Below, one piece after another: positions 49,416 to 57,806 of a stretch of DNA of 59,739 bases. The stretch is from Flavobacteriales bacterium (GTDB lineage: Bacteria; Bacteroidota; Bacteroidia; NS11-12g; UBA955), in the NCBI GenBank assembly GCA_947487175.1, contig CANKVM010000004.1, positions 1 to 59,739 on the forward strand. Direction: 5' to 3'. Numbering within the stretch: position 1 is the stretch's first letter; every line of letters begins with the position of its first letter. The translations under genes and the position numbers were made by a program. The notes under the pieces were generated by a model, which ran no database searches, was not told the origin of the DNA, and saw only the letters and a program-made list of their open reading frames with translations.

Positions 49416-50315
49416 ATGGAAGTGAAAATCCTTCAGAAAACAAAATATATATTGTCTGCAGTTTTAATTGCTGCAGTTTCTGTTTTTGCGGGATGTACTA
49501 AAATTCATGACGTACAAAATGAAGATTTGAATTCTCAAATTACATTCAATAACAATATCAACGATTTTCTCTCTATTTATGAAATTGTAGAGCATATTAA
49601 TTCAACCAAATCAAGTCAAGGACTTGTTGGGATCTATTTGGATTCCATTGAAAAGCAAGTAAATTGTAAAATAATCATCATTGATTCAATCACATCCGAC
49701 GGCGATGGTTATGCTTATCGTATTCAATTTCCAGAGTATAAAAAGAATTTCAATCAATCGGCGTTAAATTACGATGGTAAAGCAAGATTTGGTTCTGTTT
49801 TGGTTGAAGTGAGTCAAAATTACAGAGAGTTAAATACAACTACCACCATCAGTATTGGCGATACCAACGCATTTTATATTGGGTCCGTTAATAATCCAAT
49901 CAAGAAATTCACGGGTAAAATTAATCTATATAGAAGTTTCCAGGCAGTACTCTCAATGACATTTAATCAAGTGAAAATGGTTACTGATGTTGATTCGATG
50001 GTTTTTAGTGGACAATTGGCCATTCAATGGTCATCAGGGGAAAGCTCAGATGGGTTATTCAATGATGTAATTAATTACAATGGCGATGGCACATTTTCTT
50101 ATAATAATTTACCTAATACATCTTGGAAAACCAGTTTGGCACTCGTGAAAAATATTGAAAATGGATGTTCTGCAAACATTGTAAAAGGAATTTTACAAAT
50201 TGACAATAACAATTTACGTTATAGAATTGACTTCGATCCTTTCAACAATATGTCTTGCGATAATATTGCTAAAATTTACAGTGCCGGAAAAGAATATGAA
50301 GTTCGCATTCAATAA
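49416..50315 (+). CDS. hypothetical lipoprotein
   Basis: Lipobox VFAGCTKI; C-terminal RIDFDPFNNMSCDNIAKIYSAGKEYEVRIQ. Confidence 0.6.
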   Translation: MEVKILQKTKYILSAVLIAAVSVFAGCTKIHDVQNEDLNSQITFNNNINDFLSIYEIVEHINSTKSSQGLVGIYLDSIEKQVNCKIIIIDSITSDGDGYAYRIQFPEYKKNFNQSALNYDGKARFGSVLVEVSQNYRELNTTTTISIGDTNAFYIGSVNNPIKKFTGKINLYRSFQAVLSMTFNQVKMVTDVDSMVFSGQLAIQWSSGESSDGLFNDVINYNGDGTFSYNNLPNTSWKTSLALVKNIENGCSANIVKGILQIDNNNLRYRIDFDPFNNMSCDNIAKIYSAGKEYEVRIQ

Positions 50316-51156
50316 ATTCATACTTCTTTTATTTACAGCTGTATTTGTTATAATGACCAGCGTAAGCTGTATCAAAGATCCGTTAACATCAAATGTTAAA
50401 ATTATTGAAAATGTGGGCAAAATTGCCACGGTTCAAATGCAAATGTATACTTTACTTGATCATTTAAGGAATGGTTTTGATGCTGATATTTTGCCATATG
50501 GAGTAAAAAAGCAATTGATAGATAGCAATTTAAATGAACATTCGAAAACATATTTGATCGATTTTGGGAAGGGGTTATTATGCGGCGATTACATTACTAG
50601 AAGAGGATTACTTACCTATAAACATGTGGTTGATTCTACAAGGTACATCGATAGTGTAATTTGTGTCATGCCATATGTAAATGACAGTTTTGGTTGCCTC
50701 ACCGGAAATGGTGCCATCCATATTTATGGGAAATATTGTATCGTAAAAACGTCTCCTGTTACAGATAATGTATTTTCTAGTTTGACAATTTGGAAGGATC
50801 CTTCCCTGTTGATTACTTCAGATCAGAGTGTTGGCGTAAAGCGTTTATTGACAGAACCTACCAAAATTTCATCAAAAGATGGATTTCAATTCAACGGTGG
50901 ATTGGATCAAGTATTAATTAGAGAATCTTTTTCAATACTTCATCATGTGAATGTAACTGTGTCTAAATGTGAAAAATTAGCAAATTCATCTAATTTCCCG
51001 CAAGTGGGTAAATTAACATGCACAAAATCGGACTTTTCTAATAGTTCGGAACCATTAGAAGTAACCATAGACTTTGATCCCATGAGCGATGCAAAGCAAG
51101 ATAATGTTGCAAAAGCTACTTCTGGGAATTTAGAATGGTTTTTCCAAATTCAGTAA
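50296..51156 (+). CDS. hypothetical lipoprotein, divergent paralogue of the preceding gene
   Basis: ATG 50296; lipobox TSVSCIKD; C-terminal TIDFDPMSDAKQDNVAKATSGNLEWFFQIQ. Confidence 0.6.
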   Translation: MKFAFNKFILLLFTAVFVIMTSVSCIKDPLTSNVKIIENVGKIATVQMQMYTLLDHLRNGFDADILPYGVKKQLIDSNLNEHSKTYLIDFGKGLLCGDYITRRGLLTYKHVVDSTRYIDSVICVMPYVNDSFGCLTGNGAIHIYGKYCIVKTSPVTDNVFSSLTIWKDPSLLITSDQSVGVKRLLTEPTKISSKDGFQFNGGLDQVLIRESFSILHHVNVTVSKCEKLANSSNFPQVGKLTCTKSDFSNSSEPLEVTIDFDPMSDAKQDNVAKATSGNLEWFFQIQ

Positions 51157-51594
51157 TCAACGAATAATTTCGAGGGGCATTTCAACAAATGCCATTTTAT
51201 CACCTTCTTTTCTTAACCAAACATGCTGAACGCCATTTGTAATCCACATCCATTCACTGTCCATTTTTTTGTTATAAACCCCTGCTTGTATGATCGTATT
51301 TTGATCAATTTTAACTTCAGGAGCTTTGCATTCAACCAGAATTAATGGAGTTCCGGATTTCCCAAATGCAACAATATCAAATCGTTTGCGTAAATCCATA
51401 GCCCTTATTTCTCGTTCAATGGCTAAGTTGTTTAAAGGTATCTTGTAATATTGGTTTAAGTGGCAAATACAGTGTTGTCTAACCCATTCTTCAGGGGTTA
51501 GGGGGATAAATTTTTTTCTAACTGAATCAAAAATCATTTTTTTTTGTGTTTGAATTTGAATTTCAAAACTATATTCAGGAAAATTTAGCACCAT
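51157..51594 (-). CDS. orphan HsdR N-terminal (PD-(D/E)XK-like) domain protein
   Basis: RFDIVAFGKSGTPLILVECKAPEVKI; no motor or HsdM/HsdS nearby. Confidence 0.75.
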   Translation of the reverse strand: MVLNFPEYSFEIQIQTQKKMIFDSVRKKFIPLTPEEWVRQHCICHLNQYYKIPLNNLAIEREIRAMDLRKRFDIVAFGKSGTPLILVECKAPEVKIDQNTIIQAGVYNKKMDSEWMWITNGVQHVWLRKEGDKMAFVEMPLEIIR

Positions 51595-51619
51595 AAAGGG
51601 TGTAAATTTACAAAAAAAA

Positions 51620-52645
51620 ATGGCGAAAACCGCAGATACAATATCGGCTTATTGGGCACTTAGATCAGAAATAGAATCTCGGAAGTTTGCCCCTATATAC
51701 CTTTTGCATGGCGACGAAACCTATTTTATTGATGCCATCTCAGATTTGATAGAATCAAAAGTGCTTTCTGAAGCTGAAAAAAGTTTCAACCAATCTATCG
51801 TTTATGGGAAGGATGTAAAAATGCCAGAACTGATGTCTATGGCAAGAAGATATCCAATGATGAGTGATTTTCAACTCATTCTTGTAAAAGACGCTCAAGA
51901 TTTGAAGGAATGGGATATGTTTTTGAGTTATGCTGAAAATCCATTGAAATCTACAATTTTGGTATTCGCTTTTAGGAATGCAAAAATGGATTTGCGCACA
52001 AAAACAGGTAAATTGATTGCCAAATATTGTGAGTTCAATTCCTCCAAATTGCGTGATTATCAAATAAAAAACTGGTTGCCTAAATATGCCGAATCTAAGG
52101 GTAGATCTCTTGATGTAGAAGCAATTAACCTTCTGTTAGATTTACTGGGTGCTGATTTGCCGTTAATTCACAACGAATTAGATAAAATCTTTATTACTGT
52201 AAAAGAAGCTTATATACGGGCATCACATGTTGAAGAGCATGTTGGTTTTAATAGGGAATACAACGTATTTGAACTTCAAACCGCATTAGGTAATAGAAAC
52301 TTTAACAAATCTGTTCAAATTGCCCACCAAATGAGTGTGCGTGCTGAAAAAGGCGAATTCATGAGAATGGTACCTGTATTGTTCGGTTTTTTTACCAAAA
52401 TCATAGCAATGCATAATTCAAAGGCAAAATCACCAGGTGAATTGGCTTCGGAAATTGGGGTTGCGCCATATTTCATGGATGACTATCTCAGAGCCAAAAG
52501 CAATTATGCAATGTCTGATTTAGAATGGGCAGTGAGTCAAATCAAATACCTTGATTTGCGATTGAAAGGTGTTCACCGAGGTGCTGCTACTGATGGCGAG
52601 TTATTAATTGAAACCGTTGTCAATATTTTGAAAAAGACAAAATAA
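51620..52645 (+). CDS. holA: DNA polymerase III subunit delta
   Basis: PIYLLHGDETYFIDAISDLIES, FELQTALGNRNFNKSVQIAHQM. Confidence 0.88.
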   Translation: MAKTADTISAYWALRSEIESRKFAPIYLLHGDETYFIDAISDLIESKVLSEAEKSFNQSIVYGKDVKMPELMSMARRYPMMSDFQLILVKDAQDLKEWDMFLSYAENPLKSTILVFAFRNAKMDLRTKTGKLIAKYCEFNSSKLRDYQIKNWLPKYAESKGRSLDVEAINLLLDLLGADLPLIHNELDKIFITVKEAYIRASHVEEHVGFNREYNVFELQTALGNRNFNKSVQIAHQMSVRAEKGEFMRMVPVLFGFFTKIIAMHNSKAKSPGELASEIGVAPYFMDDYLRAKSNYAMSDLEWAVSQIKYLDLRLKGVHRGAATDGELLIETVVNILKKTK

Positions 52646-52729
52646 TTTTGTCATTATTTTTACATTTTTAATTCTAAATTGTGATTTTAATTGAAAATGC
52701 TTTTAATTCGCATTTACTAATTTTAATTT

Positions 52730-54667
52730 ATGAAAAAAATCTACATATTTTTAAGTTCAATTGCCGTTGTTTCTGCGGTTTTTGCTCAAGCGCCTACTAG
52801 TGTCCCTTCTGGTTCACCGGTAATTGTTTCTGCGAAATCTAAAAGTTCAAACGTTTTTATTGACAATGATGCCAAAATTGGCGGCATGGTTAAACCAAAA
52901 GCCAACAAAACTACAATTACGAGTAGAGGTGCAAATTTGAATGCATTTATTCGTATTGGTTCTACTTATTACGATTTACAATCGAATTTTTCAATGGCAC
53001 ACCGTGTTGTTGTTCACAAAGACCAAGCAGTTTCTGCTGGTTGGACATCTTCATATTCAGGTGCACAAGGTTTTCCAGGACGTGGAACTGGTTATAATTA
53101 CAAAGGTGCTACTGACAATTGGGGTAAAAGCGACAGTAACCGTGTAGAAAATGTACGTACAGGGTGGCCTTGTATTGGTACATTGTCTGATGGTTCTGTA
53201 TTTACAATTGGTCACGATGCTACCAATGGTGGTTTTTATATGACTAAAAGCACAAGTGCCTCTAGCCGCCCTTCTGTAACTACACAAATCTTACAAGATG
53301 CACCTTATAAGCCTATTTGGGCTCGTGCTGCTAGTAATGGCGATACCATTCATTTGGTTTGCTCTTATACAGATTCCGCTGCTCCAGGTGAAGAAAGATC
53401 TCCAACACGCAATGGTATTTTTGCACCAATGGTTTACAGCCGTTCTTTAGATGGCGGTGTTACTTGGGATAAAAAGCACATCATGTTACCTGATTACGAC
53501 AGCACATTAACAGATAATGGTGGTTCTGACCAATATGCCATTGATGTAAAAGGAAATGTAGTTGCAATTGCGAATGCAGATATTTTCCAAGGTGTTATTT
53601 TATGGAAAAGTACTGATTTCGGTACAACGTTTACCCGAATTGATGCTGAGAAATTTAAATATGCCCCTTACAAATCAAAAACTATGATGAACGATACTCC
53701 ATTTACCAATGATGGTACCGTGGATGTTGTTATTGACAAAAATAACAAACTTCATGCATTTTGGGGATTGGCTCGTGTTTTAGATGATGATACTTCTGAT
53801 GAATCTTATAGTTTCTACCCTGGTTTACAAGCTATTATGTACTGGAATGAAGATTTCACTACAAGCCCAGTTGTAATTGCTCAAGGAAGTGCATATGACG
53901 CTGATGGTGATGGTATCAACACCTTACGTCCAAATACAGTTGCTGCGCTTTCAAGCGGCAAATTGCCTGCAAATACTTCTACGGTTACGCGTTTGGGTAA
54001 TACTTCTGCAATGCGCCAACCAAATGCGGCATGTGATGCAAATGGAAATATTTTCTGTATTTTCTCTACTCCAATTGAGTTTGATTTATCTGACTTAGAT
54101 GCAAACTTCCGCGATCTTGGAATTGTGGCTTCTACAGATGGTGGCAAAACTTGGACTACCCCACAAAATATTACCCAATCTGAATTGAAAGAAGATGATT
54201 TTGGTTCTGTTGCGCGCACAGTAAATGGATTTGTACACGTAATGTGGCAACAAGATGATATTCCAGGTACAAACTTGCAAAACAATGATGCATTGCAAGC
54301 CAACCACGATGTAGTTTTGAATACAATTTATTACCAAGCAATTCCAGTTCAAGATATCTTGGACGGTGCAATTGGTTTGGCAAGTGTTGATCAACCAAAT
54401 ACGGGTGAAGTTATGGTTGTTAACCAAAACTATCCTAACCCATTCGAAAATACCACCAATGTATTGGTTTGGTTAACCCGTCCAGGTGATGTGAAAATTG
54501 AAGTTCGCAACATGATGGGTGCGGTTGTTAAAACTCAAACTTATAACAGTTTGTTTCAAGGTAACCATGAATTGTCAATCGACGGTTCTGGTTTAACAGC
54601 TGGTGTTTATACTTATACATTAATCACAGGTGGCAATAGCGTAAGCAAAACCATGATGGTTAAATAA
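52730..54667 (+). CDS. T9SS type A sorting domain protein with sialidase-like Asp-box repeats
   Basis: SLDGGVTWDK and STDGGKTWTTP Asp boxes; C-terminal NQNYPNPFENTT...LTAGVYTYTLITGGNSVSKTMMVK. Confidence 0.82.
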   Translation: MKKIYIFLSSIAVVSAVFAQAPTSVPSGSPVIVSAKSKSSNVFIDNDAKIGGMVKPKANKTTITSRGANLNAFIRIGSTYYDLQSNFSMAHRVVVHKDQAVSAGWTSSYSGAQGFPGRGTGYNYKGATDNWGKSDSNRVENVRTGWPCIGTLSDGSVFTIGHDATNGGFYMTKSTSASSRPSVTTQILQDAPYKPIWARAASNGDTIHLVCSYTDSAAPGEERSPTRNGIFAPMVYSRSLDGGVTWDKKHIMLPDYDSTLTDNGGSDQYAIDVKGNVVAIANADIFQGVILWKSTDFGTTFTRIDAEKFKYAPYKSKTMMNDTPFTNDGTVDVVIDKNNKLHAFWGLARVLDDDTSDESYSFYPGLQAIMYWNEDFTTSPVVIAQGSAYDADGDGINTLRPNTVAALSSGKLPANTSTVTRLGNTSAMRQPNAACDANGNIFCIFSTPIEFDLSDLDANFRDLGIVASTDGGKTWTTPQNITQSELKEDDFGSVARTVNGFVHVMWQQDDIPGTNLQNNDALQANHDVVLNTIYYQAIPVQDILDGAIGLASVDQPNTGEVMVVNQNYPNPFENTTNVLVWLTRPGDVKIEVRNMMGAVVKTQTYNSLFQGNHELSIDGSGLTAGVYTYTLITGGNSVSKTMMVK

Positions 54668-54686
54668 TTTTAAAAAATAATTTCAT

Positions 54687-54716
54687 AAAGAGGCCGGTAT
54701 TTATATCGGCCTCTTT
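54687..54716 (+). terminator. intrinsic terminator
   Basis: aaagaggccg-gtatttatat-cggcctcttt then T-rich. Confidence 0.8.
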
Positions 54717-54728
54717 TATTTTTGCACT

Positions 54729-54941
54729 GTGAAAGTTGGATTCTTATATAATATTATTACCGCAACATTGTTTTTGCTCTCTTCCTTGTATTTGTCATTC
54801 GGCAATGTAAATATTCCTGCTTTGGACTATTATCAAATATCTCCAAAATATTTGGGCCTCCTTATTTTTCTATGGGGGACATTTCGCTTTTACAGAGCTT
54901 ACATGTCCTTCAAAATGAATAAAAAACATGAAAATGAATAA
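54729..54941 (+). CDS. small hypothetical membrane protein
   Basis: 70 aa, two TM segments, GTG start after TATTTTTG box. Confidence 0.55.
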   Translation: MKVGFLYNIITATLFLLSSLYLSFGNVNIPALDYYQISPKYLGLLIFLWGTFRFYRAYMSFKMNKKHENE

Positions 54942-55851
54942 AATTAGTTTATTATTGACATTTGCGGTCTTTGCAATTCTAGGCTGTCAAGATTTTAATT
55001 ATGAGGGAAAAGGGAAAGACGTTGCAACCGCAGGCACCATCCAAATTGGATTTGACAGCGGTGATTCGCTCTTGGTGAATCAGTGGATAGAACTATTTGA
55101 ATTCAATTACCCCAAAGCACACGTTGTTCCTAAATTTGCGAGTCAGGCACAATTGTTAAATTGGATTAAACAAGATTCTATTCAGGCTTTCGTACTTCAC
55201 AACGAACTATCAAAAGACAAACAAGACTGGATTTGTGAAAAAAGAAACATAAAAATGCGCGCAACTATTTTAGGTTACGCCGCTCCTGTGTTTATTGTAA
55301 GCAAGAATACGTCCTTTTCAGAACTCTCTTTGGTTGAATTATTGCGTATATTTTCAAATTCAGCCAATTTTCGTAATTGCAAAGTGGCGTTTGACCCGAA
55401 TGGAATAAATATTTTGCAAATAAATGACACAGCCCAAAAGTATATTTCTGAAAAAGTAAATTTAAATACAAACAAAACCATTCACTTTGCGAATTCTCAA
55501 CAGATAATAGATTACGTTTCAACCCACGACAACACCATTGGCGTTGTTTCATTGAATTTAATTGCCAGCAAAAAAGACAGATTGGCAATGTCTAATATAA
55601 AGAAGGTTAAAGTTTTAAGCATTGGAAATATTGCCAATAACGCCTATTATTTGCCCTTTCAATCGCAAATAAAAGCCAAGCAATACCCATTTATACAACC
55701 GCTTATTGGATACGATTTTCAAGGGTATTCAGGATTGGGGAATGGATTTATTACTTATGTAAGAAGTCAGCCAGGACAAATAATCGTAAAAAAATCGGGG
55801 TTAATACCCGCTTTTGACGAGGGTAGAACCATAGAAATAATAGAAGAGTGA
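54928..55851 (+). CDS. PstS-like substrate-binding lipoprotein
   Basis: Lipobox ILGCQD; TIQIGFDSGDSLLVNQWIELFEFNYP, TIGVVSLNLIA, GFITYVRSQPGQIIVKKSGLIPA. Confidence 0.72.
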   Translation: MKMNKISLLLTFAVFAILGCQDFNYEGKGKDVATAGTIQIGFDSGDSLLVNQWIELFEFNYPKAHVVPKFASQAQLLNWIKQDSIQAFVLHNELSKDKQDWICEKRNIKMRATILGYAAPVFIVSKNTSFSELSLVELLRIFSNSANFRNCKVAFDPNGINILQINDTAQKYISEKVNLNTNKTIHFANSQQIIDYVSTHDNTIGVVSLNLIASKKDRLAMSNIKKVKVLSIGNIANNAYYLPFQSQIKAKQYPFIQPLIGYDFQGYSGLGNGFITYVRSQPGQIIVKKSGLIPAFDEGRTIEIIEE

Positions 55852-55916
55852 AACAATTATTGAAAAAAATCGTTTTACATAACATATAAATAACATTAAT
55901 TTAGTTTTTTTGTACT

Positions 55917-57740
55917 TTGAAAATGAAAACCATAAAATTATCAGTATTAAGTTTAATTAGCTTAATTTCTTTGGGCTTAGGAGCGCAGTCTCTTGATGAA
56001 GCAAAACGCTTAAGTAGCAATGAACAATTTGAAGATGCTGAAAAAGTATTCCAAGAGTTAATTACATCTAAACCAAAAGAAGCAAATTTTTACTACTTCG
56101 CAGGTTTGAATTTAATGGCTAAAGGAGATTCTTTGGGAGCCATCAAAATGTTTGATGAAGGTTTGTTTAAATCTCCAAAATGTAAAATCAATAATGTAGG
56201 TAAAGGATACATTGCATTGCGTCAAGGTAAATATACCGAAGCGGAATTGTTTTTTACTCAAGCCTTAACCGAGAAATCAAAATTATTGCCTCTTATAAAT
56301 AAAGAAATAGGTAGGGCTTACCTATTGGTTGAATGGGCTTCTCCAAAACAAATCATTGACAATGCCATTAAAGCTGAGCAATATTTAACTGTAGTAGCAG
56401 AAGAAGATTGGGAAGCAAAATTGTTATTGGGAGATGCTTATATGATGTCGAAAGGAAATGATTTGTCATTTGCTGTAACACAATACATCACTGCAGGTAA
56501 TGAATTGCCAAACGATCCTCGTCCTTTATTAAAAGAAGCAATTGTATACAGAAGGGTTCAAAACTATGAATTGTCTAAAATACGTATTGAAGAATCTTTA
56601 CTGAAAGAAAAAGAATATGCACCAGCTTATCGTCAATTGGCTGAAGTTTTTGGTTTGCTAAAAGACAAAGACAGTTCAATTTATTTCTATAAAGAATATT
56701 TGAAACGCAATAACAACCTTTCTGCACGCCGCAGATTCGTAGAGATGCTTTACTTGAATGGTCAATTCGATGAAGCTATTTCTGAAGCCAAAGACCTTTT
56801 GGCTGTTCATGAATTTCCAAATATCTATGGTGTTATTGCGTATGCTTACGTTGGTAAGAAAAATATCAATGCGGAAGAAGTAGCAGATGCATTTGCAAAC
56901 TTTACAAAATACGAAGAGAAGTATATACCAAGTCAAAATAGATCTGCTTCTGCTAGAGAATCATACAACAAAGCATTTTTGATTTTCAAAAAAGGAGAAA
57001 CGTTAAAGTCAGATTCATTATTGGATTATAAAGCATTAATCGATTCACTAAAGAGCACTTCACAAAAAAGTGATTCATTGAAAGCTGCTAATATTGAATT
57101 GAATGTTTCAAGAATAAAAGCAAATAAAGATAAAGAGTATGCGAATAGTTATAATTTATACTACAATGTTTTATCTGATACATCTAAATGTCAAGAGAAT
57201 TGGTATGATGCAGCAAGAGAACAATTGTTTTCAGGTTCAAAATATGAATATGCTTTGGTTGTATTGGAATTGAAAAAAGTAAAAAGAAAAGGCAAATTGC
57301 CCCAACGTGATTTGTTTTATATGGGTCGTTGCTACAATCGTATGAAAAAATTCAACGAGGAAATAGCAATTAACAGGGAAATTATTGCGAATGATTCAAA
57401 CTATTTAACAGGTTATTTAACCATAGCTAGGGCAAGTGTTCAAATGGATAAATACGATTCATTGGGTGCAGCTAGTTATGAATATACCAAATGGTTGAAT
57501 AGATTAGATTCTACACAGAAAGTAAAATTCAAAGACGACGTAGAAACGGCGTTTAGAAATATGGCATTCTATGCTCAAAAAGCTAAAAAATATGAATTGG
57601 CAAGTGAATACTATGCCAAAGTTATTTCTATGAAACCTGAGGATACAGATGTCATCGCTGTTAAAGCGAAATTGGATGATTATCTTGCGAAGCTTAAAGC
57701 CCGCGAAGCAAAATTGAAAGCTGCTCCTACAAAAAAATAA
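55917..57740 (+). CDS. tetratricopeptide repeat protein
   Basis: Signal peptide and multiple TPR-like units. Confidence 0.8.
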   Translation: MKMKTIKLSVLSLISLISLGLGAQSLDEAKRLSSNEQFEDAEKVFQELITSKPKEANFYYFAGLNLMAKGDSLGAIKMFDEGLFKSPKCKINNVGKGYIALRQGKYTEAELFFTQALTEKSKLLPLINKEIGRAYLLVEWASPKQIIDNAIKAEQYLTVVAEEDWEAKLLLGDAYMMSKGNDLSFAVTQYITAGNELPNDPRPLLKEAIVYRRVQNYELSKIRIEESLLKEKEYAPAYRQLAEVFGLLKDKDSSIYFYKEYLKRNNNLSARRRFVEMLYLNGQFDEAISEAKDLLAVHEFPNIYGVIAYAYVGKKNINAEEVADAFANFTKYEEKYIPSQNRSASARESYNKAFLIFKKGETLKSDSLLDYKALIDSLKSTSQKSDSLKAANIELNVSRIKANKDKEYANSYNLYYNVLSDTSKCQENWYDAAREQLFSGSKYEYALVVLELKKVKRKGKLPQRDLFYMGRCYNRMKKFNEEIAINREIIANDSNYLTGYLTIARASVQMDKYDSLGAASYEYTKWLNRLDSTQKVKFKDDVETAFRNMAFYAQKAKKYELASEYYAKVISMKPEDTDVIAVKAKLDDYLAKLKAREAKLKAAPTKK

Positions 57741-57763
57741 AATCCGATTACAAAATATATTTC

Positions 57764-57793
57764 ATAAAGCCCCGATATTCATCGGGGCTTTAT
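57764..57793 (+). terminator. intrinsic terminator
   Basis: Perfect 13-bp stem ataaagccccgat-attc-atcggggctttat. Confidence 0.85.
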
Positions 57794-57806
57794 TATTTTT
57801 GTATAC

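Noticed and set aside
51157-51594. Type I restriction-modification system
   Set aside because: Only the HsdR N-terminal-like domain is present; no motor, methylase or specificity subunit in the window.
53057-54427. Overlapping antisense ORFs in the T9SS Asp-box gene
   Set aside because: No recognisable domains and the plus-strand gene is fully supported.
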